Source: Gordius sp. MW1 (lineage: Eukaryota > Nematomorpha > Gordioida > Gordea > Gordiidae). Taken from it: DNA of 64,000 nucleotides. The notes under the pieces are model-generated. The model saw only the letters and a program-made list of their open reading frames with translations, did no database searches and was not told where the DNA came from. Position numbers and translations under genes: made by a program. The DNA is taken from positions 11,912,060 to 11,976,059 of the forward strand of contig OZ038529.1 in assembly GCA_964036665.1 (NCBI GenBank), in the 5' to 3' direction. Positions 1 through 11,855 of this stretch are shown here, piece after piece. Positions within the stretch are counted from its first letter, which is position 1. Every line of letters starts with the position of its first letter.

Positions 1-72
1 CTACAAATTACATACCCCTGGATATGTATTTAATAAACTTAAATTATTTGTAAGTTGTGAAATAATGTTTAC

Positions 73-3000
73 CTGGTAAACCGTTATCCCCTTTATCACC
101 CTTTTCAGATGGGGATCCATTCAAACCGGGCAGGCCCGATAAACCTGGACTACCTACAGGGCCAGTGGGTCCTCGAGGCCCAGGAAACCCTGGTATACCC
201 TCCTGTCCCTGAGCACCCGGCCTCCCAGGATTTCCTTCTGAACCAGGGAATCCGGTTGGTCCTACTCTTCCGTCTGGACCGCTCTAAATCATTATAAACA
301 TGTTTCTCAATAAATTACCATGCGACATCGACCGTTAGAAATTGATTTAATGATTATCTATGATTTGTTCATGATAAAGAAAGCATAAACAAAAAAATTG
401 AAACATTATTTTAAATGACCAAAATAATAAATTATTTAGATTACAAAATTCATATTCATTGTTCTTTAAATCGTTAAAATATATTTGTCATGGACAAGTT
501 GTAACAAAGTAGTTTTTTTTTTCAAAATAATTTAATTGTCTGATGAAAAATGTATTGGGTTTTTATTATTTTTATGTGCAATAATAAAGAATATACATTG
601 TTAATCATTGATAATATTTTCAATAACTAAAAGATTGTTTTTTGAATGAGAAATTTGTCCGTTTAAATTTAATCATTTTTCAACTTCTAAAAATTGGAAA
701 ATGCAAAAGAGTTAATAATTTAATTATGCCATAAATAGAAATTATGATCAATATTTATCTGATATTTAAAAGGTTAAGGCATTTTGAGATTCGCCATATA
801 ACAATATTCTGGCAAATACGGAGTATAATATAATAATTTAAAGCGTTCTACCCTAAAGTTAATTATATTTAATTCGTATCAATTCATTAAGCTATTTTTC
901 TTAAGATGCATAAGACTATATTTTATTTCAAAAAATTTAATGTGTACTCCTGGAGCTCCAGGTGGTCCTAGTAAACCTTGCCTACCGTCAGGGCCTGGAT
1001 CTCCCCTCAACCCTGCTTCCCCCGGGGTTCCTTCAACACCTGGAAATCCATCTTCACCCCCATCGCCCTTTAATGAAATCAAGATTATTAAAGAATGATA
1101 AAAAACTAACAGAATATGCCAGTATCTGCAGTGGCATTCTTATCATTTAATATCACGTGGTTATAATAAACTGATCAAATTTATAATTAATATGATATAG
1201 TAATATAAACTTTCCTACCTTAAACCCAGGGGGTCCGATGAGTCCCGCTCTACCTTCTTTACCCTGAATTAAATAATGACTATACTATAAAGATTGTTTA
1301 AAATACCCTTTTTCCGGCTGGACCGACCATCCCCTTTTCACCTTTAGAACCTCGTAAACCAGGTAAACCCTAAATACATTTTTGTTTAACACGCGTAAAA
1401 TGTTTATTAAATACGGGATATCCGGGAGTGCCGTCAAATCCTTTTTCTCCTCCATCGCCAGGATCCCCTCTGTAACCTGGGTCTCCGGACGGTCCTTTGG
1501 GACCTTCAAATAAACTTTCTAGCCCTTCTTGATACTGATATGTCCCAGGAGGTCCTGGAGGACCAGGGGGTCCATAATTACCCTATTTATTATATATCGT
1601 GTAATTTATTCGAATTAAAGTTCGATAAAATATAAATGTAAAATTGCAATACAATTTCTCCCTTTTCGCCCCATAAACCAATGCCCATGTTTCCTTCATC
1701 TCCACGCAATCCAGTGACTCCGGGTAAGCCAGGGAATCCGTAATCGCCTAAATCCCCCTTCAAACCAGGATAACCGTCGAGACCTGGTAGTCCCTTTAAT
1801 GATCAAATAAAAACGAAATGAAATGTCATTGCTGATTCAAAGTTTAATTTAATGTAATAAAAGTACGCACGGGAAGGCCTGGCATGCCATCTCGACCATT
1901 TTCTCCAGGTATCCCATAGGCGGCGTCCCCAACTAATGCGGGCTCTCCTTTGAGCCCTTTCATTCCCGGATTTCCAGGGACGCCCATCAAACCAGAAGGA
2001 CCAGGGGGTCCAGAGTACCCTGGTATGCCCTAAAAAACAGTTTGACACCTTAAATTGATAGTTTTAACATACATCGGTTCCATTACATCCGTCTGCGCCT
2101 GGAAAGCCTCTTGAACCAGGGGACCCTTGATAACCTGGAATTGCATTCATTCCTGGGAATCCGGGCATACCCATTTTTCCCTACAATAAATTAAAGGATT
2201 AAGTTTGGTGCGTCCAAATTACTCTATCTCCTTTTGGCCCTAAGGGTCCGGGAGACCCAATTTCTCCCTTTTGCCCTTTGATTCCTTCTATTCCATCTGG
2301 TCCTGGAAAACCGGGTGGTCCTTGCAGACCTAGAAGTCCAGGCGGGCCAGGAGTTCCCTAAAAAATAAGTTTGACACATTGTTTCTAATCTTAATATTGG
2401 TATCGCTATGTAAACCAAGGTGACGATCAATAAACCAGCCGGTTAGCAAGATTCAATGAAGGAAACGGACTTATTGACAAAACGACAACAAATTAAGCAT
2501 ATACATGTTGTTTACTTTTAAAAATGTTCTAGGTAAAGCGGCGATTCAAAATTAACGAAATTAGGGATAGGTATCATCCATTATTCATTCAATGACTAAG
2601 TTAATTTTAATGCGTTAGAGCAATTAAAAACTTATGTTTTTTTAGCTTCATGTGCATTTATAAACCTGTCTTAAGGTTTAGTTTAGTGCTTGTGCTTCTA
2701 CAAAAAAAGTTTCAAAAATCATATTTTCGTTGTTCCTAAAATACTATTCGTATGAATTAAATCATAAGTTGAAGAAATTAGTTAATTAATGAAGTAAAGG
2801 AAATAAATGGTTACTCTAGCCCCTTTTTCTCCTTCGCAAGTGCATTTTGAATTTGTACAATCTCTTCCACGACATTCTTTAGGGCGTGGAAAATAATACG
2901 GTTTCCCCTATATATGAATATTTTTAAAATTGTAACAAAAATATTTAAATAATATTAGCCTATTACATAAATTAAGTTCTATTTTAATTAATAAAAAATA

Positions 3001-4627
3001 AAAAGTAGACTCAATTGATCGATCATAATAAAAAGGTATTATTAAAGACACTCGATCTGAATATTGTAGTTTAAGTAAGAAAAATAATTAATAGAAAATG
3101 CATGACCAATATTATCGTTAAATTTTAAAAGCCTAGCCTGACAACTATTTAATTATTATTGTTAGATATGCAAGTTTTTAGTTGTATTATTGAAAAACTT
3201 GTTTGTTTAGCCAGCATTTTTTCAGCGATGCTGAAAGATGTGTTAGAAGGGGCATGGTTAAATATGTACAAATCATATGTCTATAGATAGAGATCTGCAC
3301 GGGCAGGCCCGGCCCGTGGACGGGTACGGACGGGCCTGAAGTGAGTAAAAAAGTTACGGACGGTCTCGGGCGGGCTTGGAAATTCTCAAAGCGGTTAAGG
3401 ATGGGCCTGAAGGGCGTAAAAAAAACTACGGACGGGCTCGGACGGGCCTACAAGTTATCAAAACGGGTACGGACGGGCCTGAAGTGCGTAAAAAAAATAT
3501 GGGCGGGCTGGGATGGGCCTAGGAGTTTGTAAAATGGGTATGGACCCAACTAAAAATGGGCAGTTGCAGATCTCTAAATACTAGAGGTATGCATGTCCGC
3601 CTTTCCAGGGCCAAATGGTCAAATAAAAAAATAGAGCACAAGTCTTTTTTGAGTGAATATAACCAAGCCTAAAACTGGGAAAAACATAAATGACATATTA
3701 GATAATTACAATTGTCTTACATTTCTACGCTTTATAAACCCCGTCGCTAACAGATATTATCCCAAATCTGCCTAAATGTTTGGTAAAAGTGTACCAAAAA
3801 TCCTAAATAACTACTCATTCAAGATTTTTTTGTGTAATAAAAATTTGAGCAAGCTTTCAAAGTATTTAATTTAATGAGATTTCCATTTTAAAAGCTAGAT
3901 TGTACAATCTAAATAATTTAGTGAACAACCATGTAATACATGGCCTTTTTTGATCCATTTGTACTTTTGAATGTGAAAATAGTTTTTTTAAACTCTACTT
4001 TCATTTATGCAAAAGGTGGTAGCTAAATACTCATGGGCTTAGTCAGGTTTCAAATTAGGGGGGGGGGGGGGGGCGAAACGTTTAAATGTTCATTTAGGGG
4101 GGGGGGCAGAACATAAATTTTTTTATTTTTTTTAGGATTTTCGCATTAAAATTTTTTTTCGTTTAGGGGGAGGGGCGCCTTTCTCCCTTGAATACTCTTA
4201 TTTTGAATTTATAAGACTTGAATACTCTTATTTTGAATTTATAAGACGGTAAAGCAGTTTATTTAGATTTTCATAATCAAAATATATATATTAATGATTG
4301 TGTGTCTGATTACAAGCAATGTCAATGTTTATTTTAAGTTATTAAACAGTCAAAAATTTTGTGCAGGTCCGTCATTCAGAACTAAAAACTCTGGATATTA
4401 AAAACAAAAATAGACCTTTCGAGTTCAAACTATTTGACAATTGCAGACCTCTGACATGGACACACAAAAGAAAAAATTACTAAATTGACAAAAATAAATT
4501 TAATTTAATAAAAAAATCGTACCCCAGCTTCGGCTATTTCGCAATATATCGATAAGAAAATTAAGGCAACAAGGGTAAATGCAAAAGAACGACGAATATA
4601 ATGGCATCTATACGAAGCTATATCCAT
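73..4627 (-). CDS. Type IV collagen alpha chain, N-terminal half (partial)
   Basis: Basement-membrane network collagen; continues past the left edge. Exons read by eye: 4523-4627, 2815-2907, 2223-2357, 2073-2180, 1871-2029, 1653-1793, 1415-1582, 1307-1369, 1219-1263, 948-1067, 73-283, about 449 codons. Exon 1 starts [13 protein letters not shown] and then has a hydrophobic signal segment ending near CEIAEAG. Exon 2 carries the cysteine cluster [20 protein letters not shown], which resembles the 7S region of type IV collagens and is why I prefer type IV to fibrillar collagen. Later exons are Gly-X-Y with natural interruptions (for example [13 protein letters not shown] in the 1415-1582 exon), and most begin on a complete Gly codon. 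The 948-1067/73-283 junction gives GAPG then SGPD, one more interruption. Introns 3-9 are about 40-90 nt. The first intron is 1.6 kb and holds repeats. The C-terminal NC1 domain lies outside the window, so the alpha subtype is undecidable. Confidence 0.85.
284..947. other. Collagen intron, AT-rich, no feature seen
   Basis: This 664 bp intron lies between two Gly-X-Y exons. It is AT-rich with no open Gly-X-Y segment and no repeat shared with the rest of the window that I could see. Confidence 0.6.
3288..3576. mobile_element. hAT-like MITE, TAGAGATCTGCA family, in collagen intron 1
   Basis: The segment opens TAGAGATCTGCACGGG and closes with the inverse TGCAGATCTCTA, so it has inverted termini of at least 11 bp. 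The interior is an imperfect tandem array of about 60 bp units around ACGGACGGGCCTGAAG, far more GC-rich than its surroundings. The same termini occur at 36044-37191, where an 8-bp target duplication is visible. The duplication here is eroded. There is no transposase. Confidence 0.6.
4032..4186. mobile_element. hAT-like MITE, CATGGGCGTAGCC family (degraded copy)
   Basis: It begins CATGGGCTTAGTCAGG and contains the G-run, T-run and GGGGGAGGGGCG blocks seen in better-kept copies at 5997, 6518, 39644 and 40672. The right terminus is lost and runs into a 30-bp tandem duplication. Confidence 0.5.
4187..4246. repeat. Perfect 2 x 30 bp tandem duplication
   Basis: A 30-bp unit beginning CTTGAATACTCTTATTTTG occurs twice head to tail without a mismatch. 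It lies exactly where the neighbouring MITE loses its right end. Confidence 0.9.
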
Positions 4628-5996
4628 GTATTTATGTTTTTTATGTTTCATGCGTGGCTTGTTGGCAGTCTTCTGTATTTACATTAGAATGGGACGAATT
4701 CTTTGGAAAAGATGTAAAAGATTCAAATACTTGATCATTGTTTATATTGTAAATAATTTAAAAAGTTGCATAGCAATTAAAATAAATTCCATTAAAATGA
4801 CAAATTGCTTTGCTGCGCGATACACAAATAACACTTCAAACTTTATTTAAAATATTAAGAATTGTCAATAACACGACTATTTAATGTTAAAATTCGATAT
4901 ATTTAAGATATTGCAAAGTAGGGTTCTTAAGCCGACATTTTATTTAAATCGCAAAAACCAAAAGCTATTAAAGTATTTTTCATTTCGGATACTCACTTAT
5001 TAAAAAATGTGAGAAGATTTTTTAGTTTTAATTTATTATTTTAACAACTTTGCAAAAGTTAGTGATGATATTGTTGAATAAACTCAGATATTTAAAGAAT
5101 TTTTTTCATCTATAATTTGACGTAAATGGGTATGTTTTGATTTTCCCTGGCAAATTTTTCATGTGATAGGAATTTTAGGCAGTGGCTCGCCTTGAAATTT
5201 AAGTTTAATGTTATTTTTTGCTATAAATAAATAAAAAATTTATATGGATTCAAAGTTTTTGATTTAACAAATATACACTTTTGAAAATTGGAATCTAAAA
5301 AAACCATCAATATTTTTTTTAAATACTCTATTTATAAACGTGTAAAGTTCAATATAAATAAATTTACCTAAGTGATCTATGCGAATTTTAAACAAAGGAA
5401 TAAAATAAAACGCGAAAAAACAATATGGCACTAATTTTTTTGAGACTAGTTTCTAAAAAAATTTATAGAAGGGGGTGAAATAAGGTTTGGTTTAGTAAGG
5501 GAAAAAATTTTCTCCTACAGAAGATGAAAGATGGGATGGGGGATATGCAGGAACAGCAGCTTGTGTGAGAATGAAAATTCTGCACATGTTTCTAATGCGA
5601 AGTTGAGCATCATTAAGTATAAAAAGCAGAGAATCGTGAAAGCTGTTTTCAAGGAAGTTAGCATAGCATTACTATCATTCTAGAAATAGATATTTATCCT
5701 TCCTTTTCGTTCCCTCCCTCCTTTCCCTGTTGTACAATAATAAAACTACCACACAGGGATCAGGAATGAAATCCCTGATGATGTTCCCAATCCCATGCCA
5801 TTGAGTATTAGAGGTTTGAGGAAGAAAGAAAGTGAATTTGTAAAAAGTAAGAAAATGATAAACTCGTTTAGTAAGGGGGCGCTTCAGGCTTCCTTCTTTT
5901 TGTCATTGGGGTTAGAAGGCCTGTTCATCCTAACATCGATTATTTGGAGTAAATGCTACAAGGAAACTATTCTTTTATATAATAACCATGGGCCTA
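4628..5996. other. Region 5' of the collagen gene, no gene seen
   Basis: AT-rich sequence upstream of the collagen start codon. It should hold the collagen promoter and any 5' UTR exon, but I can point to no defined element. The short ORFs here (4626-4850 and 5795-6013 on plus) lack coding-like features and splice context. Confidence 0.4.
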
Positions 5997-6153
5997 GCCA
6001 GCATTGGAATTAAGGGGGGGGGCAATAATAATTTAGGGAGGGGCAAAATGTTAATTTTGCGAAATTTTAGCCATAATTATATTACATTTTGAAGATTTTT
6101 TAGATTTAGAGGGGGCAGCCGCCCCTCCCTGCCACCCCCTGGATCCGCCCATG
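5997..6153. mobile_element. hAT-like MITE, CATGGGCGTAGCC family
   Basis: A 157 bp element with termini CATGGGCCTAGCCAG and CTGGATCCGCCCATG, flanked by a perfect 8-bp direct repeat ATAATAAC (5989-5996 and 6154-6161). The 8-bp duplication and imperfect terminal inverted repeats are typical of hAT elements. Non-coding and rich in G and C runs. Confidence 0.8.
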
Positions 6154-6517
6154 ATAATAACCAAAAATTACCCCACAATCTTATAAATTAAACATTATTT
6201 TATGCATAATATTTTATAGGTGTGCTGAGGAAGATCAGCAGGTGAAATATTTAGTTAATCCCTTGTATGATTGATCTCGGGCTTTATGATTTTTGGCAAT
6301 TGGGCTGACTGAAATTGTTAATGGGCCTTAGAATTTTTCTTTTGATCGTCGTCAATATTTTTTTAACTTGTTAGCTTTCAACTATTTAAATCTTCAAACA
6401 AATCTCAGCCCTTTTTATTTTGCAAGATTTTGGTTTTAATTTAAACTCTGAATTTTTTAATAGGTTACTCTATTCATTTTTTATAGCCAAAATGAGTAGA
6501 ATTTAGTGATTATGATG

Positions 6518-6661
6518 CATGGGCGTAGCCAGGGGGGAGCAGGGGGGCGGCTGCTTACCCCCTAAATGACGAGAGAAAAAAATTTCCAATACAAAAACCT
6601 CTAAAAATTAAAAAAATTTGTGTTTTGCCCCCCCCTAATCCCAAACCTGGCTAAGCCCATG
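6518..6661. mobile_element. hAT-like MITE, CATGGGCGTAGCC family
   Basis: A 144 bp element with termini CATGGGCGTAGCCAGG and CCTGGCTAAGCCCATG and a perfect 8-bp target duplication TTATGATG (6510-6517 and 6662-6669). Same family as 5997-6153. Confidence 0.85.
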
Positions 6662-6804
6662 TTATGATGTAATAGGAGTTTGGAACGATTGTTAATTATA
6701 GGATTTTTTCAGCAAGGTGAGGGCTAATTTTAATTTAGGTTCCTTTTAATAAAGGTATGCGAGTCGTATTCGGTTCGCAATACGGCAAAAACATGTAAAC
6801 AGTG

Positions 6805-6990
6805 ACTTAGCTAGCCTTTTTGCCTTGGGGAATGGGGGGGGGGCTGAGCTGGTCAAACTATGGGGGGACAAAAAAAAATTTACTAGGAAAAGCCTTAAAA
6901 ATTATAATAATTTGTGTTATGCCCCCCCCCCTAATTGAACTTAAAACATTTTCGCCCCCTCCCCAAGTCCAAAACCTGGATACGCCCATG
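6805..6990. mobile_element. hAT-like MITE, CATGGGCGTAGCC family (left end worn)
   Basis: The right end CCTGGATACGCCCATG and the internal G-run and CCCCCCCC blocks match the family. The left end (CTTAGCTAGCC) is diverged and no target duplication is clear. Confidence 0.55.
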
Positions 6991-8039
6991 GGTCAAACGC
7001 AATTGAAAATTTTTTCCCTCATAAACGTTGGACAAACTTAATATTCCGCTACTGCTTTGTGTATTATTTCTAATAACACAACACTGGTATGTCTCAGACC
7101 GTCATGTTTATAGGGCATAAAATAAACAAAATTATTTCTAAATATAACAAAGTAAGTATTTGAAACAATATAGAAAATTTCACATGGTATAATAAGATTT
7201 CGCATAAATGAATTGTAAGGGCATAAAATGGAACGGGTATTGACAAGAAATCTATGACATTTTAAAAAATAATACAAATAGTAAAAAACTATACAACAAA
7301 GTTTTAATAAAATTATTTTTTTGCCACAACCCCAAAAGATCTTAAATTTTTAATTTTACATATGCAATATTGGCAGCATTTCTAGGCAGCATTTATATCA
7401 GGAAAACAATGAGAATATTAAAAAGCCTTTTTTAAGGTTAGATCCTCAAAAGGCGTAATTATAACTTAAAATAAAAAAAATTTAATTATGAAATTAAAAT
7501 TTGTTCGAGAATGAGTATTTAGAAGTTATTGCCCCTGATGACATTATAGATAGATTTGAACACCCCCCCCCCCCCTCCACCACCTAAAAGTTAACTAATA
7601 AATTTATCGGCTATATGAACCTTAAAAACATTCTGTCAAAATTAAATGAATCAAAATTTTATTTAAAAATTTTAGATGAAATTAGAAATGTGAGATGCAC
7701 AGAACAACTTAGCGTTTGTGTACATTTTGTTGAATCCAATGACACACTAAGGAATTTTTGTAGGGTTTTTCTCCCTTGAAAGTTTTGATGCGTTAACAAT
7801 TCAATTGTCTATAAAATTCAGGAATTTGTTATTTAATTTATCCAACTTATGGGATATCACTAAAAGAGGAAAAAATGGTGTACAAACTATTTTTGGTAAC
7901 TTTAAAAGCATGTTAAGCTTCAATTGCCTGCTACTATTTTTCATTGCTTATTAATTAATAAAATTAAAGCGGAAATCAATTATAAAACTCTTGGGTTTTA
8001 ATTAAAAAAAATTAATATTAACTTATGGGATTCTGTCAA

Positions 8040-8575
8040 CTCAACAATTTTATGCAATTTTCACCCTTTATTGTCTTATACAATACAGCATCTTTATTAG
8101 TAATATTATAATTAAAAGTTTTATTCAAAGACAAATAATTATAATCTTCATATTGCTTCTTAATTAAGATAAAATAAAATAAATGGCTTAAGGGGCCCGG
8201 GCCCAAGATTTTTCCCTTAAGGGGGGGGGGGCAATGGGGCCCGGTTTTTGCTCTTGGGGGGGGGGCCCCCATGGCCTTCCCAGCTACGCCACTGCCTGTA
8301 AAGGAGCAAAACAACGGCGTAAGCAGGATTGCCTTAAATTTGTGTTTAAAATTTCGACTAAATAAAAATGAACTAAAATTATTTGCATTCAATATCTACG
8401 ATGGGTTTTTGATAAAAAATGGATTACTGATATCTTCAGTATTATGTTTTACTTAGAAATAGGATTTGAAGTTAAATTATACAAATTCTGTGACCCAATT
8501 CCCCCTATGATATTTCATCCAAAAATGCCATTAGCAAATAGCTCCTTTCAAGTTTTCTGTAGGGCGAATGTTTTA
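8040..8575. repeat. Dispersed repeat with G-run core (copies near 45.1-45.4, 55.7 and 58.3 kb)
   Basis: The section 8383-8570 resembles 45180-45360 (shared blocks such as ATATCTACGATGG and ACAATTCCCCCT-like text). The section 8110-8260 resembles 55690-55830 and 58270-58410 (AAAGATTTTTCCCTT followed by a G run). It ends near AGCTACGCCACTG. Non-coding; the ORF on minus at 8036-8392 is a shadow of this repeat. Confidence 0.5.
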
Positions 8576-8576
8576 C

Positions 8577-8720
8577 CTAGAGACCTGCACGCCTGTACAA
8601 AAAATTGAAAAACCAGATGGCAGACCGGGCCCGTTAAGTTTAAGTTATCCAAGCCCGGCCCGTTAATTTTTTGCAAAGCTCAAGGCCAGCTTGGACTTTT
8701 TAATTTTTTTAAATTTGCTG
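8577..8720. repeat. Left-end relic of the TAGAGA-CTGCA repeat family
   Basis: It starts CTAGAGACCTGCACG and carries GGGCCCGTTAAG and GCCCGGCCCGTTAA blocks like those at 3288-3576 and 53830-53985. Only one terminus can be recognised. Confidence 0.4.
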
Positions 8721-8794
8721 CTTTTTAAATATAATTTTTTTGTAATATTAAACGATTCATTTATTTATAGGTGAAAAACGTTCAATAATCTTCT

Positions 8795-9190
8795 TCTCTA
8801 TCAGTTATTTGGTCCCACAGTCGTGGGGTTTGTTTTGATGAGTTTCTTCCGGGTGAGTGCCATATCTTGACTAATTTCTTTTGTTTTCATTACTTTATCG
8901 ACTTGCTCTTTCCACGTAACACGGGGTCCTCTTCCTCTCTTGCCCGGTACCTCCATGTCAAAGTACTTTTCGATTTACGTCACTCGTGTCTCTTCTTAGT
9001 ATATGCCCATACCACCTTAGCCGATTTTCGTTAATCATGTCCGCCATGGGTTGAATACCAATTTTTGTCATGAGAAAGTCATTCGTCATATGGTCGAGCT
9101 TAGTATACCACCCCAAGCTCCAACGTATGATTCTCATCAGTCATCACCTCAGGGCTTGTAATAGCTTTCCTTCCGTGATGTTTAATGCAA
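8795..9190 (-). mobile_element. RTE-type LINE, 3' end fragment
   Basis: Reads on minus as the C-terminal end of a LINE reverse-transcriptase ORF and its 3' tail. It is nearly parallel to 62350-62760 (shared blocks GTGGGGTTTGTTTTGAT and TATGCCCATACCACCTTAG). The frame is broken relative to the longer copy. Truncated at its 5' end. Confidence 0.8.
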
Positions 9191-9300
9191 TCGTCTGCTT
9201 TAAATTTTAATTCGAGTAAAATCTCTCTCTACAATTACTTTTCACATTGTGGTATGTCAAACATTAATAAAATAAAAACTATTTAGGATGAAGATAAGTA

Positions 9301-9447
9301 ATGAATATAAAAAATATAGCCATAACTTTTATAATAGTTAAGGGCCTAAATCAAGAAATTGATAATGATGGTCGCAAGACAAAACTAATGAATGAAACTA
9401 TGGCTAGGAAAAGAAAATTTTTAAGGGAAAAAGGAGAGTATGATTAA
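9301..9447 (+). CDS. Small hypothetical ORF or terminal exon (48 aa)
   Basis: ATG to TAA, 48 codons. The first 14 codons are hydrophobic and AT-driven. The rest reads as a basic, helix-prone tail ending RKRKFLREKGEYD. A possible splice acceptor (AGTTAAG before GGCCTAAATC) would make only the second part a terminal exon of a plus-strand gene. I do not recognise the family and no upstream exon was found. It could be chance; its interest lies in the strongly charged composition within AT-rich sequence. Confidence 0.2.
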   Translation: MNIKNIAITFIIVKGLNQEIDNDGRKTKLMNETMARKRKFLREKGEYD

Positions 9448-10223
9448 AGGAAATTTTATGAAAAAAAGAAGGGAATTCATTCCAACATTATTTTGAACTA
9501 AAAAATGTCAGAATAAGAGTTTGCAATTATTTTTTATATATATATCATTTATATAAAACCAACAAATTGTCTAAAACTAACATGAATTTATCTTGGTATA
9601 ATAATGTCTTTCAAAGGGGTAGCATTTATATGTAATAAAAATATTACTGACCCCTGTACAAGACCCCGCTTAGGGTTTTAGAGCTTGATCAACGATATTA
9701 ATCGCTATGGTACAGAAATTTCATTATATACATTTATAACCTTATAAGTTTTTTATTCTAATAAATTTTGCCGCCTACATTAACATAGCCCCTTACCTTA
9801 AAATTGTTTATAAAAGTAAAAAAATTTTAGTTATTGGAGTAAGATAATCATAATAATAAATAACTAGTTCTTTATTCTCATTTATTTAAATGATTAAGGT
9901 TGTAAGTCTTGATTTTATTTTTAATGTCTACAAAATCGTAAAATTTGCGGTTAAAAATGCAGATAGAGCAATGTAGCCAAATAAAATCGCAAAAAAGTTA
10001 GAACTTTGCTCTATCTGAAATTAGAAAAATCAATTTTTTTATTGAAAAAAAACATAAAATCCAAATTTTTGGTTAGAATATTACAGATGCTAATAGTCTA
10101 CACTATCGAACTTAATTTCAAGTCTATGAATAATAAGTTTAAATTTTATAGCATTTTAAACTTTGAACTCAATTATCTCAGTTTGGAGTTTTGTGCAGAT
10201 AGAGCACTCCAATTCTCAGGTAG
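9448..10223. other. AT-rich intergenic stretch, nothing seen
   Basis: No conserved ORF, repeat or terminal motif recognised. The plus-strand ORF at 10006-10302 is a chance read-through into the LINE fragment that follows. Confidence 0.5.
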
Positions 10224-11265
10224 CGATATAAGGAAAAACAAAAGGATCTTCATATATGTTTCATCGATCTTAAGAAAGCTTTCGATAAACCAAGGCAGTT
10301 GATATGGGATAGTCTGAGTTCCAATGGTGTACCCGACGCTTATATAATGTTAATAAAGGATATGTATAAAAACGCTAAAACCAAAGTTCGGACATCCAGT
10401 GGATCAAAGGGCTTCAGTCTAAATGTCGGTGTACATCGAATCGGCACTAAATCCATTGCTTTTCGTAACAATAATGGATTCGATAACTAAGGACCTGAAA
10501 CGCGAATCACCTTGGCCAATGCCTTTTTCGGATGATTTAATGCTGTGCGCAGGCTCAAATATGGAATTAGCAGAGCAGGTGAAAGTGTGGATGGATCGAA
10601 TTGAATACAAAGGCCTAAGGGTCAACCGAGATAAAACTGAATATGTTTCGAGTCGGGAAGTGAATACAATGAAACACACCTGCAAATCGATGACTGGTGT
10701 ATAAGCAGTAGGAAGGATTAAAATATCTTGGTTCTATAATGTGATGGAGTGTGGAAAGCGAAATTAAGGCAAGAATAAACGCAGGCTGGCTAAAATTCAG
10801 GGAATTGAGTGGTATACTTTGTGACAAACACATACCACCCAAATAGAAATGTCAATTATATAACAACGTTATTGTACCCACGGTATTGTATGGAGCGGAA
10901 ACAGGTGCAATTAAGGCAAATGAAGAGCAAAGCTTGGTAACAATGGCGATGCGGATTTTTATGGAAATAAGCAAAAAGGACCATAGCTCCGATTCACAAA
11001 AAGTTGGTTGTAAGAAGATTGAGATGGGATTGCCATTTGGAGAGACGGAAAGAAAGTCACCTGGCAAAACGTATCAAGAAGGTGCAAGTCGGAGGTAAGC
11101 GAAAGACAGTGAGACCTAAGCTGACATGGATACTTAAAATAGAAATGGACTTGAGAAGGTGAGAGTTTAAGCGAAGCTGATGTAAGTGCAGGAATACGTG
11201 GAGATACTACGAAGGAGCTGACCACTAAGTGCGACAAACAGCTATAGGAAAAAAAAGAAAAGTAG
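10224..11265 (+). mobile_element. RTE-type LINE fragment (reverse transcriptase, diverged lineage)
   Basis: In order: FIDLKKAFDKPRQLIWDSL (RT region A), a block ending SALNPLLF, the catalytic-box region MPFSDDLMLCAGSN with S-D-D where F/Y-A-D-D is usual, KGLRVNRDKTEYVSS, and the thumb-like VLYGAETGAIKANEE. It is spread over several frames with stops and frameshifts, so it is dead. It lacks the endonuclease half. It differs from the copies at 62.4-63.2 kb and 50.7-53.4 kb and appears to be an older or separate lineage. The 3' end reaches the A-rich AGGAAAAAAAAG near 11260. Confidence 0.85.
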
Positions 11266-11704
11266 TTATCTATGAATGGTCAAAGTGTTTTATTTTGAAT
11301 TTCCATATCAAATTAAAACAATACAAGCTGTATAACTAAAAAAATATATAATTGAATAATCTTCATCAATATTATATTAGAAGTAATATCAAATGGCTTA
11401 ATGATCAGAATTTAGATGTAAATTTAGCAAAAATTTAAAAATTAATTTTTTATAGTATATATTCAGTAGATTGATTCATATTTTGTTAATAATAAATTAA
11501 CCAGTAATCATCTAATAGGATGTATTATATATTCAAAATAGTATTAAAATTTACCGCGGAATTAAAATCTAAAGCGATCAACACAAACTAAAGGTGTAAC
11601 TATATTATTTTATTTAAATGATTTTTAAATTTTATAAAAAGTAACTGTAAATTTAGTTGAATAGTTACTAATTTAATGTAACTACAATTACAGTTCCTCT
11701 GAAG

Positions 11705-11847
11705 TAGTGTTATAAAAACGGCTAGGTTTTGTTTGGTCGACCTTTGGTTTAGTCGACTAAGCCTAAACAGATTTCTTTGGTCTGTTTGTGTTAGTCGACT
11801 ACAACCAAGGGTCGACCGAACAAAACCCAGCCGTTTTTAAAACACTA
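11705..11847. mobile_element. Short palindromic MITE with 8-bp target duplication
   Basis: A 143 bp element whose two halves are near-complete inverted copies: left TAGTGTTATAAAAACGGC, right GCCGTTTTTAAAACACTA, with GGTCGACC-type blocks mirrored inside. Flanked by a perfect 8-bp direct repeat CTCTGAAG (11697-11704 and 11848-11855), as for hAT-like elements. No coding capacity. Confidence 0.85.
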
Positions 11848-11855
11848 CTCTGAAG

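Noticed and set aside
109-297. Plus ORF over the collagen exon
   Set aside because: Shadow of the Gly-X-Y exon, which reads cleanly on minus with splice sites.
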